Of a DNA stretch of 64,000 bases, positions 1 to 8,676 are shown one piece after another (positions within the stretch are counted from its first letter, which is position 1; each line of letters starts with the position of its first letter). This stretch comes from Flavobacterium psychroterrae. GTDB lineage: Bacteria > Bacteroidota > Bacteroidia > Flavobacteriales > Flavobacteriaceae. Location of the stretch: positions 93,201 through 157,200 of the forward strand of contig NZ_JAGYVZ010000015.1 of the NCBI RefSeq assembly GCF_018380615.1. The letters are read 5' to 3'. Below the pieces are notes generated by a model, which did no database searches, was not told where the DNA came from, and saw only the letters and a list, made by a program, of their open reading frames with translations. Position numbers and translations under genes: made by a program.

Positions 1-176
1 TCTTTAGAAAAATTAAAATTTGAAGCTGCAATTTTTACAGTTCCTTTTTCCAGAATAGAAACAATAGGAGCGTGATTATTCAATATTTGAAAGCTTCCAT
101 CAACTCCAGGCAAGGTAACAGATGTTACTTCTCCTGAAAATAATTTTGCTTCTGGTGATACTATTTCTAAAATCAT
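1..176 (-). CDS. atpC: F0F1 ATP synthase subunit epsilon, partial
   Basis: This is the 5' part of the epsilon subunit of the F1 sector, cut by the left edge of the window after about 58 codons. The minus-strand reading starts at an ATG at 176 and begins MILEIVSPEAKLFSGEV, then reaches a segment with LPGVDGSFQILNNHAPIVS, which is the conserved beta-sandwich pattern of epsilon subunits. The subunit sits on the central stalk, couples rotation to catalysis and can inhibit ATP hydrolysis. It lies 81 bp downstream of atpD on the same strand, the usual order in Bacteroidota, and is presumably cotranscribed with it. Confidence 0.9.
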   Translation of the reverse strand, partial: MILEIVSPEAKLFSGEVTSVTLPGVDGSFQILNNHAPIVSILEKGTVKIAASNFNFSK

Positions 177-180
177 CTTT

Positions 181-254
181 TTTAAGTTATGAGTTATAAG
201 TTATGAGTTATAAGTGAGTAGAAACTCATAATTTATAACTCATAATTCATAATT
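181..254. repeat. AT-rich direct and inverted repeat between atpD and atpC
   Basis: A 14-bp unit (AAGTTATGAGTTAT) occurs twice in tandem at 184-211. Inverted relatives (ATAACTCATAA and AACTCATAA) follow at 222-250, so the transcribed strand could fold into a hairpin between the two cistrons. Similar word-like AT-rich repeats fill other gaps in this window. Confidence 0.6.
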
Positions 255-257
255 ATA

Positions 258-1769
258 TTAAGCTTCAGCTAACATTTTTTCTCCAGCTTCGATAGCATCC
301 TGAATAGAACCTTTCAAGTTGAAAGCTGATTCCGGAAGATGATCTAATTCACCATCGATAATCATGTTGAATCCTTTGATAGTATCTTTAATATCAACCA
401 AAACTCCAGGAATACCTGTAAATTGCTCCGCTACGTGGAAAGGTTGAGATAAGAAACGTTGAACACGACGTGCTCTGGATACTGATAATTTATCTTCTTC
501 AGATAATTCTTCCATACCCAAGATCGCAATAATATCTTGCAATTGTTTGTATTTTTGAAGAATTTCTTTTACTCTTTGTGCACAGTCATAATGCTCAGCT
601 CCTAAGATTTGAGGAGTTAAAATTCTAGAAGTAGAATCTAACGGGTCAACCGCTGGATAAATACCTAATTCAGCAATTTTACGAGACAATACTGTTGTAG
701 CATCTAAGTGAGCAAATGTTGTTGCCGGCGCCGGGTCAGTTAAATCATCCGCAGGAACGTAAACCGCTTGTACAGATGTAATAGATCCTTTGTTTGTAGA
801 TGTAATACGCTCTTGCATAGCTCCCATCTCTGTTGCTAGAGTTGGTTGGTATCCTACTGCAGAAGGCATACGTCCTAAAAGTGCTGATACCTCAGAACCT
901 GCTTGTGTAAAACGGAAGATGTTATCAACGAAAAACAATACGTCTTTACCCTGATCAGTTCCAGCTCCATCACGGAAATACTCAGCGATAGACAATCCTG
1001 AAAGTGCTACACGTGCACGAGCTCCAGGAGGCTCATTCATTTGTCCGAAAACGAAAGTAGCTTTAGACTCTCTCATTCCTGGCATATCTACTTTAGATAA
1101 ATCCCATCCTCCATTTTCCATAGAGTGCATGAAATCATCACCATATTTTATAATTCCTGACTCTAACATCTCACGAAGCAAGTCATTTCCTTCACGTGTT
1201 CTTTCACCTACTCCTGCGAATACTGAAAGTCCACCGTGACCTTTTGCAATATTGTTGATCAACTCCTGAATCAATACTGTTTTACCAACACCTGCACCAC
1301 CAAACAATCCAATTTTACCACCTTTTGCATAAGGCTCAATTAAATCGATTACTTTAATACCTGTGAATAAAACTTCTGATGAAGTTGACAAATCTTCGAA
1401 TCTAGGAGCTTGTCTGTGAATAGACAAACCGTTTTCTCCTGTTTTTGGCAAGTTTCCTAAACCATCAATTGCATCTCCAATTACATTGAATAATCTTCCA
1501 TATACATCTGGACCGATTGGCATTTGGATTGGATTACCCGTTCCAACTACTTCATATCCTCTTGACAAACCGTCTGTAGAGTCCATAGAAATGGTACGAA
1601 CAGTGTTTTCTCCAATGTGAGATTGCACTTCTAGAACTAATAATGTTCCGTCTTTTTTAGTGATTTCTAGTGAATCATAAATTTTTGGAAGTTCAACATC
1701 CTTACCGTTGAAAACTACGTCAACTACTGGTCCAATGATTTGAGCAACTTTTCCTATTACTTTTGACAT
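258..1769 (-). CDS. atpD: F0F1 ATP synthase subunit beta
   Basis: Catalytic subunit of the F1 ATPase, which makes ATP from ADP and phosphate at the cytoplasmic face of the inner membrane. The 503-residue protein is full length. The Walker A motif GGAGVGKT is at residues 157-164, the Walker B region ends in LFFVDNIFRF, and the alpha/beta family signature PAVDPLDSTS is present. The N-terminal beta-barrel begins VIGKVAQIIGPVVDVVF. It is followed by atpC; the atpA group is not adjacent, as is common in Bacteroidota. A promoter with both -33 and -7 boxes lies 60-90 bp upstream of the ATG. Confidence 0.99.
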   Translation of the reverse strand: MSKVIGKVAQIIGPVVDVVFNGKDVELPKIYDSLEITKKDGTLLVLEVQSHIGENTVRTISMDSTDGLSRGYEVVGTGNPIQMPIGPDVYGRLFNVIGDAIDGLGNLPKTGENGLSIHRQAPRFEDLSTSSEVLFTGIKVIDLIEPYAKGGKIGLFGGAGVGKTVLIQELINNIAKGHGGLSVFAGVGERTREGNDLLREMLESGIIKYGDDFMHSMENGGWDLSKVDMPGMRESKATFVFGQMNEPPGARARVALSGLSIAEYFRDGAGTDQGKDVLFFVDNIFRFTQAGSEVSALLGRMPSAVGYQPTLATEMGAMQERITSTNKGSITSVQAVYVPADDLTDPAPATTFAHLDATTVLSRKIAELGIYPAVDPLDSTSRILTPQILGAEHYDCAQRVKEILQKYKQLQDIIAILGMEELSEEDKLSVSRARRVQRFLSQPFHVAEQFTGIPGVLVDIKDTIKGFNMIIDGELDHLPESAFNLKGSIQDAIEAGEKMLAEA

Positions 1770-1830
1770 TACTTATGTATTTATTAAATAGCTATTTAGG
1801 TTTATCGAAAATACCTCTTTTTTCAGAGCG

Positions 1831-1860
1831 CAAAGATAATTTTTTAAAATATAAAATCAA
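1831..1860 (-). promoter_or_regulatory. Bacteroidota-type promoter of atpD-atpC
   Basis: On the minus strand a TTG (-33 box, 1858-1860) is followed after exactly 19 bp by TATCTTTG (-7 box, 1831-1838), which matches the primary sigma-factor consensus of Bacteroidota (TTG, 17-23 bp, TAnnTTTG). The start of transcription would fall near 1825, leaving a leader of about 55 nt before atpD. Confidence 0.75.
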
Positions 1861-1950
1861 TATTTTTTTTATAAAAAATACTACGAATATGTTAGATTCA
1901 TAAAAGTAAGGCTTCAAATAACTAAAACAGTAATTTTTATGAAAATAAAA

Positions 1951-1983
1951 AAAGCCACTACATTTTTCGAAACGAGTGGCTTT
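1951..1983 (-). terminator. Intrinsic terminator downstream of the SGNH hydrolase gene
   Basis: AAAGCCACT (1951-1959) pairs perfectly with AGTGGCTTT (975-983 of the second kilobase, i.e. 1975-1983). Read on the minus strand the stem is followed by a T-rich stretch (complement of the A-rich run at 1941-1950). It lies just after the stop codon of the gene ending at 2002 and insulates atpD from it. Confidence 0.75.
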
Positions 1984-2001
1984 CTTACTAAAAAAATTGG
2001 C

Positions 2002-3564
2002 TTATTGTATCGTTAACGGATATTGAATTGGATATAAAGCCAAGTCAACATGACGTAAGGTCGAACCATATTTTGCATTAATTGCATCTATAAAAATATT
2101 GGCAATCAATCCGTATCCTCTAGCACTTGGATGCACTCCGTCAAGCGAAAATGCTCCTCCAACCGCATAAGAGGATGTCATTGTGAAATTACCAAAACGA
2201 AATCCCCCGTTTGAAAGCTGTGCCAACACACTTCTGGTATCTACAAAAGCTAATCCTTTTGCTTCGGCAGCAGCAGCAATTATTACATTGTAAGCATCTG
2301 TTGCTGTTTTAATTTCTGCAATTTCAGTTGGAATCAACACGTGTTTATCCTGCAATGGAAATGATATCCCAAATGCATTTAACGGAAACGCCGGAGCAAT
2401 TCCTAAACCAGAGTTAGCAGCCGTTGGCGCTGTACCAATAGCATCTTTTGTAGTTAACAATATTAAATCTGTAGTTTTAGCCTGTCTTGCCTGACCAAAT
2501 ATCGCACCGTAAGCACCTGCAGTCTGCGCGCCTAACGTTGGTGCAAATATCGCTGCTAACTGAGCGCCAAGATTAGGCAATGTTTCATCTTTTATCAATA
2601 ATGGACTTGTAGAAGTTTCGGACAATAAATTAATTCTGTCTCCGGCACCAAGAGCTGTCAAAGCTTGTTTAAGCGGACCATATAATTGCGCATTAAGCAA
2701 TTTAATCGTTGCCAAACCAACTGCGTCATTATTTTTCCCAATTGATTTTGCAGTAAGTGGATTATAAGGAACTGTCGTAAAATGAGGCAAAGTTGTAATA
2801 TAAGGTAAATTTGCAACAACTCCTTTTGCGCCATTTGCTGTTAAAGTTGTAACCAGTGTATTGTAAGCAAAATTAAAAGTGGCCGTTGGTGTAATATCAT
2901 CTCCCAAAACCGGATCTTGGGAAGTTGGCACACCGCCATTTGTAGCATAACCCAAAACATCATTACCTCCAATAAACAAAGAAAAGAATGTAGGCGTTTG
3001 TGCTACTGCATCAGCTAAAACACTTGTAGTTGCTGATGAAGCAAAACGTGCAAAATACGGATTTGCTGTTGCAGGAGTTGCAAAAACTCCAGCAAGATTT
3101 CCGTAACCAGGCGCTATTAAGTGAAAACTTTTTGCTCCCGGAACTCCTAAATTACTAAAAGTCCCCGTTAAATGAGTCGTAATTGGTGTAGCCGAAACTC
3201 CCGGAACGTTTGCAGGCGAACTTGTAGCTCCAATAAAAGTAAGCCTTGTTGGGAATTTAGGAACCTGTAAGCCACCGGAAGAAAAACCTCCAATATTATC
3301 CAGCATTAAAGGAGTAGTAAAAGCTCCGCCGCCCGCTGCCGCAAATTGCTGAGACAATATATTAGCATATGAATTACTCTGACCTTTTGCAAACAAGGCT
3401 CCGTCACTATAACCTGCAGCAAAAGAATCTCCAAGTGCTATATATTTTGTAAAAACCGCTGATCCGGCAACAACAGGCACTTCTGCTGGAGTATCACTAT
3501 CATCATTATTACATGCTACAAAGGTTAAGGAAACCAATAATAGCCATTTCATATTTTTTATCAT
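2002..3564 (-). CDS. SGNH/GDSL-family hydrolase lipoprotein
   Basis: A 520-residue predicted lipoprotein with a lipobox cysteine near residue 18 (VSLTFVACNND). It carries the SGNH esterase blocks: GDSFAAG at about residues 46-52 (nucleophile Ser), an Asn block FFSLFIGGNDVLGY, and a C-terminal DGVHPSARGYGL with the catalytic Asp and His. Family members are esterases or lipases; the substrate cannot be read from sequence. The length is larger than a minimal SGNH domain (about 200 residues) because of long Ala/Thr-rich insertions. It follows the TonB receptor gene by 82 bp on the same strand and probably shares its transcript, which suggests that an acylated compound is deacylated at the cell surface or in the periplasm (inference). 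Confidence 0.85.
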   Translation of the reverse strand: MIKNMKWLLLVSLTFVACNNDDSDTPAEVPVVAGSAVFTKYIALGDSFAAGYSDGALFAKGQSNSYANILSQQFAAAGGGAFTTPLMLDNIGGFSSGGLQVPKFPTRLTFIGATSSPANVPGVSATPITTHLTGTFSNLGVPGAKSFHLIAPGYGNLAGVFATPATANPYFARFASSATTSVLADAVAQTPTFFSLFIGGNDVLGYATNGGVPTSQDPVLGDDITPTATFNFAYNTLVTTLTANGAKGVVANLPYITTLPHFTTVPYNPLTAKSIGKNNDAVGLATIKLLNAQLYGPLKQALTALGAGDRINLLSETSTSPLLIKDETLPNLGAQLAAIFAPTLGAQTAGAYGAIFGQARQAKTTDLILLTTKDAIGTAPTAANSGLGIAPAFPLNAFGISFPLQDKHVLIPTEIAEIKTATDAYNVIIAAAAEAKGLAFVDTRSVLAQLSNGGFRFGNFTMTSSYAVGGAFSLDGVHPSARGYGLIANIFIDAINAKYGSTLRHVDLALYPIQYPLTIQ

Positions 3565-3646
3565 GTTATTAAGTTTAAAATTATTAACTCTTTCTCATTT
3601 GAAATAATCAAAAGAAAGAAACCTGCTTCATCACTACTTTTAATAA

Positions 3647-6436
3647 TTATGGATTAATTGTCCAGGAAACAAACCATTGCTGACCAATTGCCCCAGCTCC
3701 TATTACCTGAAGATAATCAGACCCGAAAAGATTTGTTGCTCCAACTTTAATTACTGATTTCAATTTTGTGAAAGCATAGTTTATCTGAGCATCAAGAACT
3801 GTATTTTCAGGAACCATACCATCTCCAAAAGAAGATTGCCATAAATATTCTGTATTCCATCTCACATTAACATTAAAACCTAAATTTTTAATCACTTTAG
3901 CATTTCCAAGAGACGCTTTAATTCTATGTTTTGGCGTGTTAAAACCTGCAATAAAACTTGGATCATCTTCCTGATTAAAATCAAATTGTGCATAATTATA
4001 ATTAGCACCTAATTCGAAATCTTTGTATATTTTTTTTGATAAACCAATTCCAAATCCTAATGAAGAAACCTGAGCCGTAGTGTTTGTATAAATTTGATAT
4101 ACTCTTCTGTCCCCAAAAGCTAAAGCCTGATACGTTTGCTGTACCGAAGGATTAGTTGAATCCGTTCCTACAGTTCCATAATATGGAGATATTACTCTCG
4201 ATGTATTCATAAAATCATTATAAATATTGTAATAAGCATTTAAATCGATAGATAAATCGTTTTGTACTACTGAGCGATATCCCACCTCAAAAGCCTGAAC
4301 CTGCTCTGGTTTTACTAATCCGATATTAGCCACTTTAAGATCAGCAGGATTAGCCGAAGCCGCAAACGCCTGAACCGAAGCTACTGTATAGGCATTGCGG
4401 TAAGCATTTTGACCAGACATCCCAATAGTTGCCGGCTGACCAGCAATAGTTTGTCCGGCAGCACTTACATTCACAGTTTCCTGAAAACGATCTAAATTTT
4501 CCGGAGCCGACCCAATTAATGCGAATGGCCCAAGATCTAAACCAATATACTGATCTTGTGTTGTTGGATTACGAAAACCTGTTTGATAAGACAATCTGAA
4601 GTTATGTCTTTTAGACTCTCCGGCAGAATACACAAACGAAACTCTTGGTGAAAGATTACCATCAAAGTTTTGGCTTTTATCGTAACGCAAAGACCCTGTG
4701 AATTTCAATCTGTCATCCATGAATTTTTTAGTCAACTGCCCGTAAGCTCCATATTCTCTATAACTAATTGGACCATCATAATCTGTAAAAATAGTTCCTT
4801 CAGAATCCATTACATATTCTCTCCATGAACCACCAACCTGAATTTCTGCCCATTTGATCATATCTCTAAAATTATAATTCACATCTGAATGATATAATTT
4901 AGAATGATCTATAAATTTTGCCCCCTGAGTTAAATCAGGATTAGAAATTACTGTTGCAAGCGCACTATTAAACTGAGCCGAACCTGGTTCGAATCTAGGC
5001 AATCCTTTTGACGCAGGAATAAACGAAAGTGGCGCAGGAAGCACATTGTAGTCAGCAAAATTTCTTGCAATTGCAGCAGACTCGTTTGCATTTGTTCCCA
5101 TAACAGCACCAGAAAACTGATAAGCTGTTGCGTAATTCGTAAACCATTCCTGATCAGATTTTGCAGCTCTGTTTACATTCCATGCAGCGAATCTCATATC
5201 ATATGAATTTCCCGCATCTTCATCTGTAGCATAAACTCTTGCAAAAAAGTTTTTACCTTTTACCTCAATTTTACCTTGCTGCATGGTAAAATCCTTCAAG
5301 GCATATCTGTTTGCTCCCTGATAGATTGTGCTTCCTAAACCAATTTTATATTGCAGGATAATTTCTGTTTCATCTGTTGGTTTTATATGAGCAGAAAAAT
5401 CAGCTTTTAAGTTTTTAACTTTATTATCTGTTAAGTCCTGTTCACGATATCCAGTTCTGCTAACTTGTCCCACATTTGGTATAAAAGTAGTTACCTCGTC
5501 ACCATAAATATTTAATCCGTCGTAATTTTGATTATTTGCATGACCTACAGAACCTCCGGTCATACTTCTTGTGTCGGCAGCAATCCATTCTGTTGCTTCC
5601 ATATATGTAAAGTTAGCCTTTAGTGCAAAATATTTTGTGAATGCTTTTGCAGCTCTTATTCCAAAATCATTATAATCATTAGTTCCGGCAGCTTTTTGAC
5701 TTGTTTGTCCATATTTGTAGTAAACACTAATTCCTTCATTCGTAAAAGGACTTTTACTGTTCATAAACAAAATACCATTAAAAGCATTTGCTCCGTAAAG
5801 TGCCGAAGAAGCACCCGGCAAAAGCTCCACATTAGCCACATCTATATCCGAAATTCCAATTAAATTTCCCAATACAAAGTTCAATGCCGGCGATGAATTA
5901 TCCATTCCGTCCACCAATTGCATAAAACGCGTATTCGCCACAGATGCAAAACCACGAGTATTAATGGATTTAAACGAAATACTGCTGGTATTAAAGTTCA
6001 CCTCTTTTAAATTCTCTAAACCATCATAAAAAGTTGGAGCAGTTGTATTCCTGATTTCCTGAATTCCCATTCTCTCAATTGTAACGGGCGATTCAATTAC
6101 TCTTTCAGGAGTTCTCGACGCAGAAACAACGATTTCATCCAGTTTTGTTTCTTCATCTTTTAAAATGACATTCACTTTTTGACTTGCAGATGTAACATTG
6201 ATCGTCTTAGATTCAAATCCTACCGCTGTTACTTTTAGCGTAAGCGGAAGTTTGACAGAAGTACTCAACTTAAATGTTCCGTCAAAGTCTGTTGAAGTAG
6301 CACTTCGATCTCCTACAACACTTACATTAGCACCGGGGATAGATTGTTTGTTACCATCAGTAACAGAACCAGTAATTGTATTCTGCGCAAAGGTTATTCC
6401 GCTAAAAAACAACATAATTAGTAAATATACTCTCAT
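3647..6436 (-). CDS. TonB-dependent outer membrane receptor with carboxypeptidase-regulatory-like domain
   Basis: A 929-residue outer membrane receptor. A signal peptide ends at about residue 17 (FSGITFAQ). Residues about 20-95 form the CarboxypepD_reg-like beta-sandwich (ITGSVTDGNKQSIPGANV). Then come a TonB-box-like linker (LDEIVVSASRTPERV), the plug domain with the conserved VELLPGASSALYGANAFNG at about residues 200-225, and a beta-barrel ending in an aromatic-rich strand (QQWFVSWTINP). It is not a SusC type: there is no SusD partner. Its only likely partner is the SGNH lipoprotein directly downstream. Import of a lipid or ester-containing ligand is plausible but unproven. Confidence 0.92.
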   Translation of the reverse strand: MRVYLLIMLFFSGITFAQNTITGSVTDGNKQSIPGANVSVVGDRSATSTDFDGTFKLSTSVKLPLTLKVTAVGFESKTINVTSASQKVNVILKDEETKLDEIVVSASRTPERVIESPVTIERMGIQEIRNTTAPTFYDGLENLKEVNFNTSSISFKSINTRGFASVANTRFMQLVDGMDNSSPALNFVLGNLIGISDIDVANVELLPGASSALYGANAFNGILFMNSKSPFTNEGISVYYKYGQTSQKAAGTNDYNDFGIRAAKAFTKYFALKANFTYMEATEWIAADTRSMTGGSVGHANNQNYDGLNIYGDEVTTFIPNVGQVSRTGYREQDLTDNKVKNLKADFSAHIKPTDETEIILQYKIGLGSTIYQGANRYALKDFTMQQGKIEVKGKNFFARVYATDEDAGNSYDMRFAAWNVNRAAKSDQEWFTNYATAYQFSGAVMGTNANESAAIARNFADYNVLPAPLSFIPASKGLPRFEPGSAQFNSALATVISNPDLTQGAKFIDHSKLYHSDVNYNFRDMIKWAEIQVGGSWREYVMDSEGTIFTDYDGPISYREYGAYGQLTKKFMDDRLKFTGSLRYDKSQNFDGNLSPRVSFVYSAGESKRHNFRLSYQTGFRNPTTQDQYIGLDLGPFALIGSAPENLDRFQETVNVSAAGQTIAGQPATIGMSGQNAYRNAYTVASVQAFAASANPADLKVANIGLVKPEQVQAFEVGYRSVVQNDLSIDLNAYYNIYNDFMNTSRVISPYYGTVGTDSTNPSVQQTYQALAFGDRRVYQIYTNTTAQVSSLGFGIGLSKKIYKDFELGANYNYAQFDFNQEDDPSFIAGFNTPKHRIKASLGNAKVIKNLGFNVNVRWNTEYLWQSSFGDGMVPENTVLDAQINYAFTKLKSVIKVGATNLFGSDYLQVIGAGAIGQQWFVSWTINP

Positions 6437-6763
6437 TTAGGTTTGTTTTTGGTTAGTTTATGTAGCCAAAATACAAATAATTTTGATATTAATAAAAAAA
6501 TGTTAAAAAAAATAAATATAATATATAAATTTAGTTACAATTTTAACTATTCATCAATTACTTTTATTAAATTAAAATCAAATATCAAAGTCCCAAAACA
6601 GTAAATACTATGCATACATATTATTTTTAACCAAAAAAATAAGGATTTAATAAAAATACATATCTAAGAAAAAAATATGACAATAAGAAAAGCGAGACGT
6701 GGAATATCGCTTTTTTAACATTTAGCACTGATATATAAAAAGAAAATTGAAAAAATAAGGCAC
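6437..6763. other. AT-rich gap without a recognisable gene
   Basis: Very AT-rich leader region of the TonB receptor gene. Apart from a weak hairpin-like stretch at 6687-6716 (AAAAGCGA pairing with TCGCTTTT), which resembles the glmS terminator stem further right and may be a decayed copy, I see no gene and no clear -33/-7 pair. Confidence 0.5.
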
Positions 6764-6796
6764 AAAAAAAAGCGAGATTTACATCTCGCTTTTTTC
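6764..6796 (-). terminator. Intrinsic terminator of the glmS operon
   Basis: AAAAAAAGCGAGAT (6764-6777) pairs with ATCTCGCTTTTTT (6783-6795) around a 5-nt loop. On the minus strand the stem is followed by T residues. It lies about 20 bp after the glmS stop codon. Confidence 0.8.
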
Positions 6797-6815
6797 TTAT
6801 AATAATATAAAAATG

Positions 6816-8666
6816 TTACTCTACAGTAACTGATTTTGCTAAGTTACGCGGTTGATCTACATTACAACCTCTCATTACTGCTATATGATAAGACAATAAT
6901 TGTAAAGGTATTGTTGTGATTAACGGCGACAACGCATCTGAAGTTTCAGGAATCTCAATTACATAATCAGCTAACTCACGAACCTGAGTATCGCCTTTAG
7001 TAACCACAGCGATGATTTTACCGCTTCTTGATTTGATTTCCTGAATGTTACTTACAATTTTATCATAATGCCCTTGTTTAGGTGCAATAACGATAACGGG
7101 CATATGCTCATCTATCAAAGCAATTGGACCATGTTTCATTTCGGCAGCAGGATAACCTTCTGCATGAATATAAGAGATCTCTTTAAGTTTTAAAGCTCCT
7201 TCTAACGCCACCGGAAAATTATATCCACGACCTAAATACAAACAGTTTGGTGCATCTTTAAAAGTTGCAGCAATTTCTTTTGCTCTGTCGTTAGTTTCTA
7301 AAGCTTCCGCTACTTTTTCAGGAATTATTTCTAATTCTTGTAAATATCCATGAAAGTCAGTGTTTGACAAAGTTCCTTTTGCTTTACCTAATCGCAATGC
7401 GATCATGGTTAAAACGGTGATTTGAGTTGTAAATGCTTTTGTTGAAGCCACTCCAATTTCCGGACCTGCGTGTGTATAAGCACCAGCATGACTTTCTCTT
7501 GAAATAGAAGATCCAACCACATTACAAACACCAAAAACAAAGGCACCGTTTTCTTTCGCTAATTTAATAGCCGCCATTGTATCAGCCGTTTCTCCTGATT
7601 GAGAAATAGCGATAACAACGTCATCTTTATTTATAATTGGGTTTCTGTATCTAAACTCTGAAGCGTATTCAACTTCAACAGGAATACGGGTAAATTCTTC
7701 AAAAATATATTCTGCTACTAAACCTGCATGCCATGAAGTACCACAAGCTACTATTAAAATACGTTTTGCGTTTAAGAATTTTTCTAAATTATCCTCAACA
7801 CCTGCCATTTGAACAATTCCTTCATTAGCATGAAGTCTTCCTCTGTAAGTATCTTTAATAACACTTGGCTGTTCGTAGATTTCTTTTAGCATGAAGTGAT
7901 CGTAACCGCCTTTTTCAATTTGCTCCAAATTCATCTGAAGTTCCTGAATATAAGGATCTACTAAAGAGTCATCTTTAATTTTTCTGACTTTTAATGGTTT
8001 GTGCAATCTAATGTTTGCCATTTCACCATCTTCAAGATAAATTGCATTTGAAGTGTATTCAATAAAAGGCGAAGCATCTGAAGCAATAAAATATTCTCCT
8101 TCTCCAACACCAATTGCTAATGGGCTACCTAATCTTGCAGCAACAATTTCGTTAGGATTTTTTTTATCAAAAACTGCAATTGCATACGCTCCTACAACCT
8201 GATTTAAAGCAATCTGAACTGCTTTTCCTAATTTAATTCCTTCTTTTTTCTGAACTTCTTCAATAAGATTAATTAATACTTCAGTATCTGTATCTGATTT
8301 AAAAGTATACCCTCTTTTGATTAATTCCTCTTTAAGCGGTGCATAGTTTTCGATAATTCCGTTGTGAATAATCACTAATTCTCCGGAATTAGAAACATGC
8401 GGATGTGAGTTTACATCGTTTGGGACCCCGTGTGTTGCCCAACGTGTATGACCGATTCCTATAGTTCCGTTTGAAGTAAAGCCTTCTTTTGCCTTAGCTT
8501 CAAGATCCGAAACTTTACCTTTTGTTTTACAAAGTTTTATACCTGTTTCGACATCATATAACATGACTCCAGCACTATCATATCCTCTGTACTCAAGCCG
8601 CTTTAATCCTTTTATAATAATAGGATAAGCCTCTCTGTGACCTATATATCCAACAATTCCACACAT
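6816..8666 (-). CDS. glmS: Glutamine--fructose-6-phosphate aminotransferase (isomerizing)
   Basis: Makes glucosamine-6-phosphate from fructose-6-phosphate and glutamine, the first step towards UDP-GlcNAc for peptidoglycan and lipid A. The 616-residue length is typical. The N-terminal glutaminase starts MCGIVGYIGHREAYP, where Cys2 is the Ntn nucleophile; GHTRWATHG follows at about residues 73-81. Two SIS sugar-isomerase domains follow (CGTSWHAG near residue 306), and the protein ends LAKSVTVE like other GlmS proteins. It is the last gene of a three-gene operon, 10 bp after the DUF4270 gene. No glmS ribozyme is visible upstream, as expected for this phylum. Confidence 0.98.
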   Translation of the reverse strand: MCGIVGYIGHREAYPIIIKGLKRLEYRGYDSAGVMLYDVETGIKLCKTKGKVSDLEAKAKEGFTSNGTIGIGHTRWATHGVPNDVNSHPHVSNSGELVIIHNGIIENYAPLKEELIKRGYTFKSDTDTEVLINLIEEVQKKEGIKLGKAVQIALNQVVGAYAIAVFDKKNPNEIVAARLGSPLAIGVGEGEYFIASDASPFIEYTSNAIYLEDGEMANIRLHKPLKVRKIKDDSLVDPYIQELQMNLEQIEKGGYDHFMLKEIYEQPSVIKDTYRGRLHANEGIVQMAGVEDNLEKFLNAKRILIVACGTSWHAGLVAEYIFEEFTRIPVEVEYASEFRYRNPIINKDDVVIAISQSGETADTMAAIKLAKENGAFVFGVCNVVGSSISRESHAGAYTHAGPEIGVASTKAFTTQITVLTMIALRLGKAKGTLSNTDFHGYLQELEIIPEKVAEALETNDRAKEIAATFKDAPNCLYLGRGYNFPVALEGALKLKEISYIHAEGYPAAEMKHGPIALIDEHMPVIVIAPKQGHYDKIVSNIQEIKSRSGKIIAVVTKGDTQVRELADYVIEIPETSDALSPLITTIPLQLLSYHIAVMRGCNVDQPRNLAKSVTVE

Positions 8667-8676
8667 ATATTATTTA

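Noticed and set aside
6687..6716. Second terminator after glmS
   Set aside because: The stem is short and interrupted with an 11-nt loop; kept only as a possible decayed copy of the real terminator at 6764-6796.
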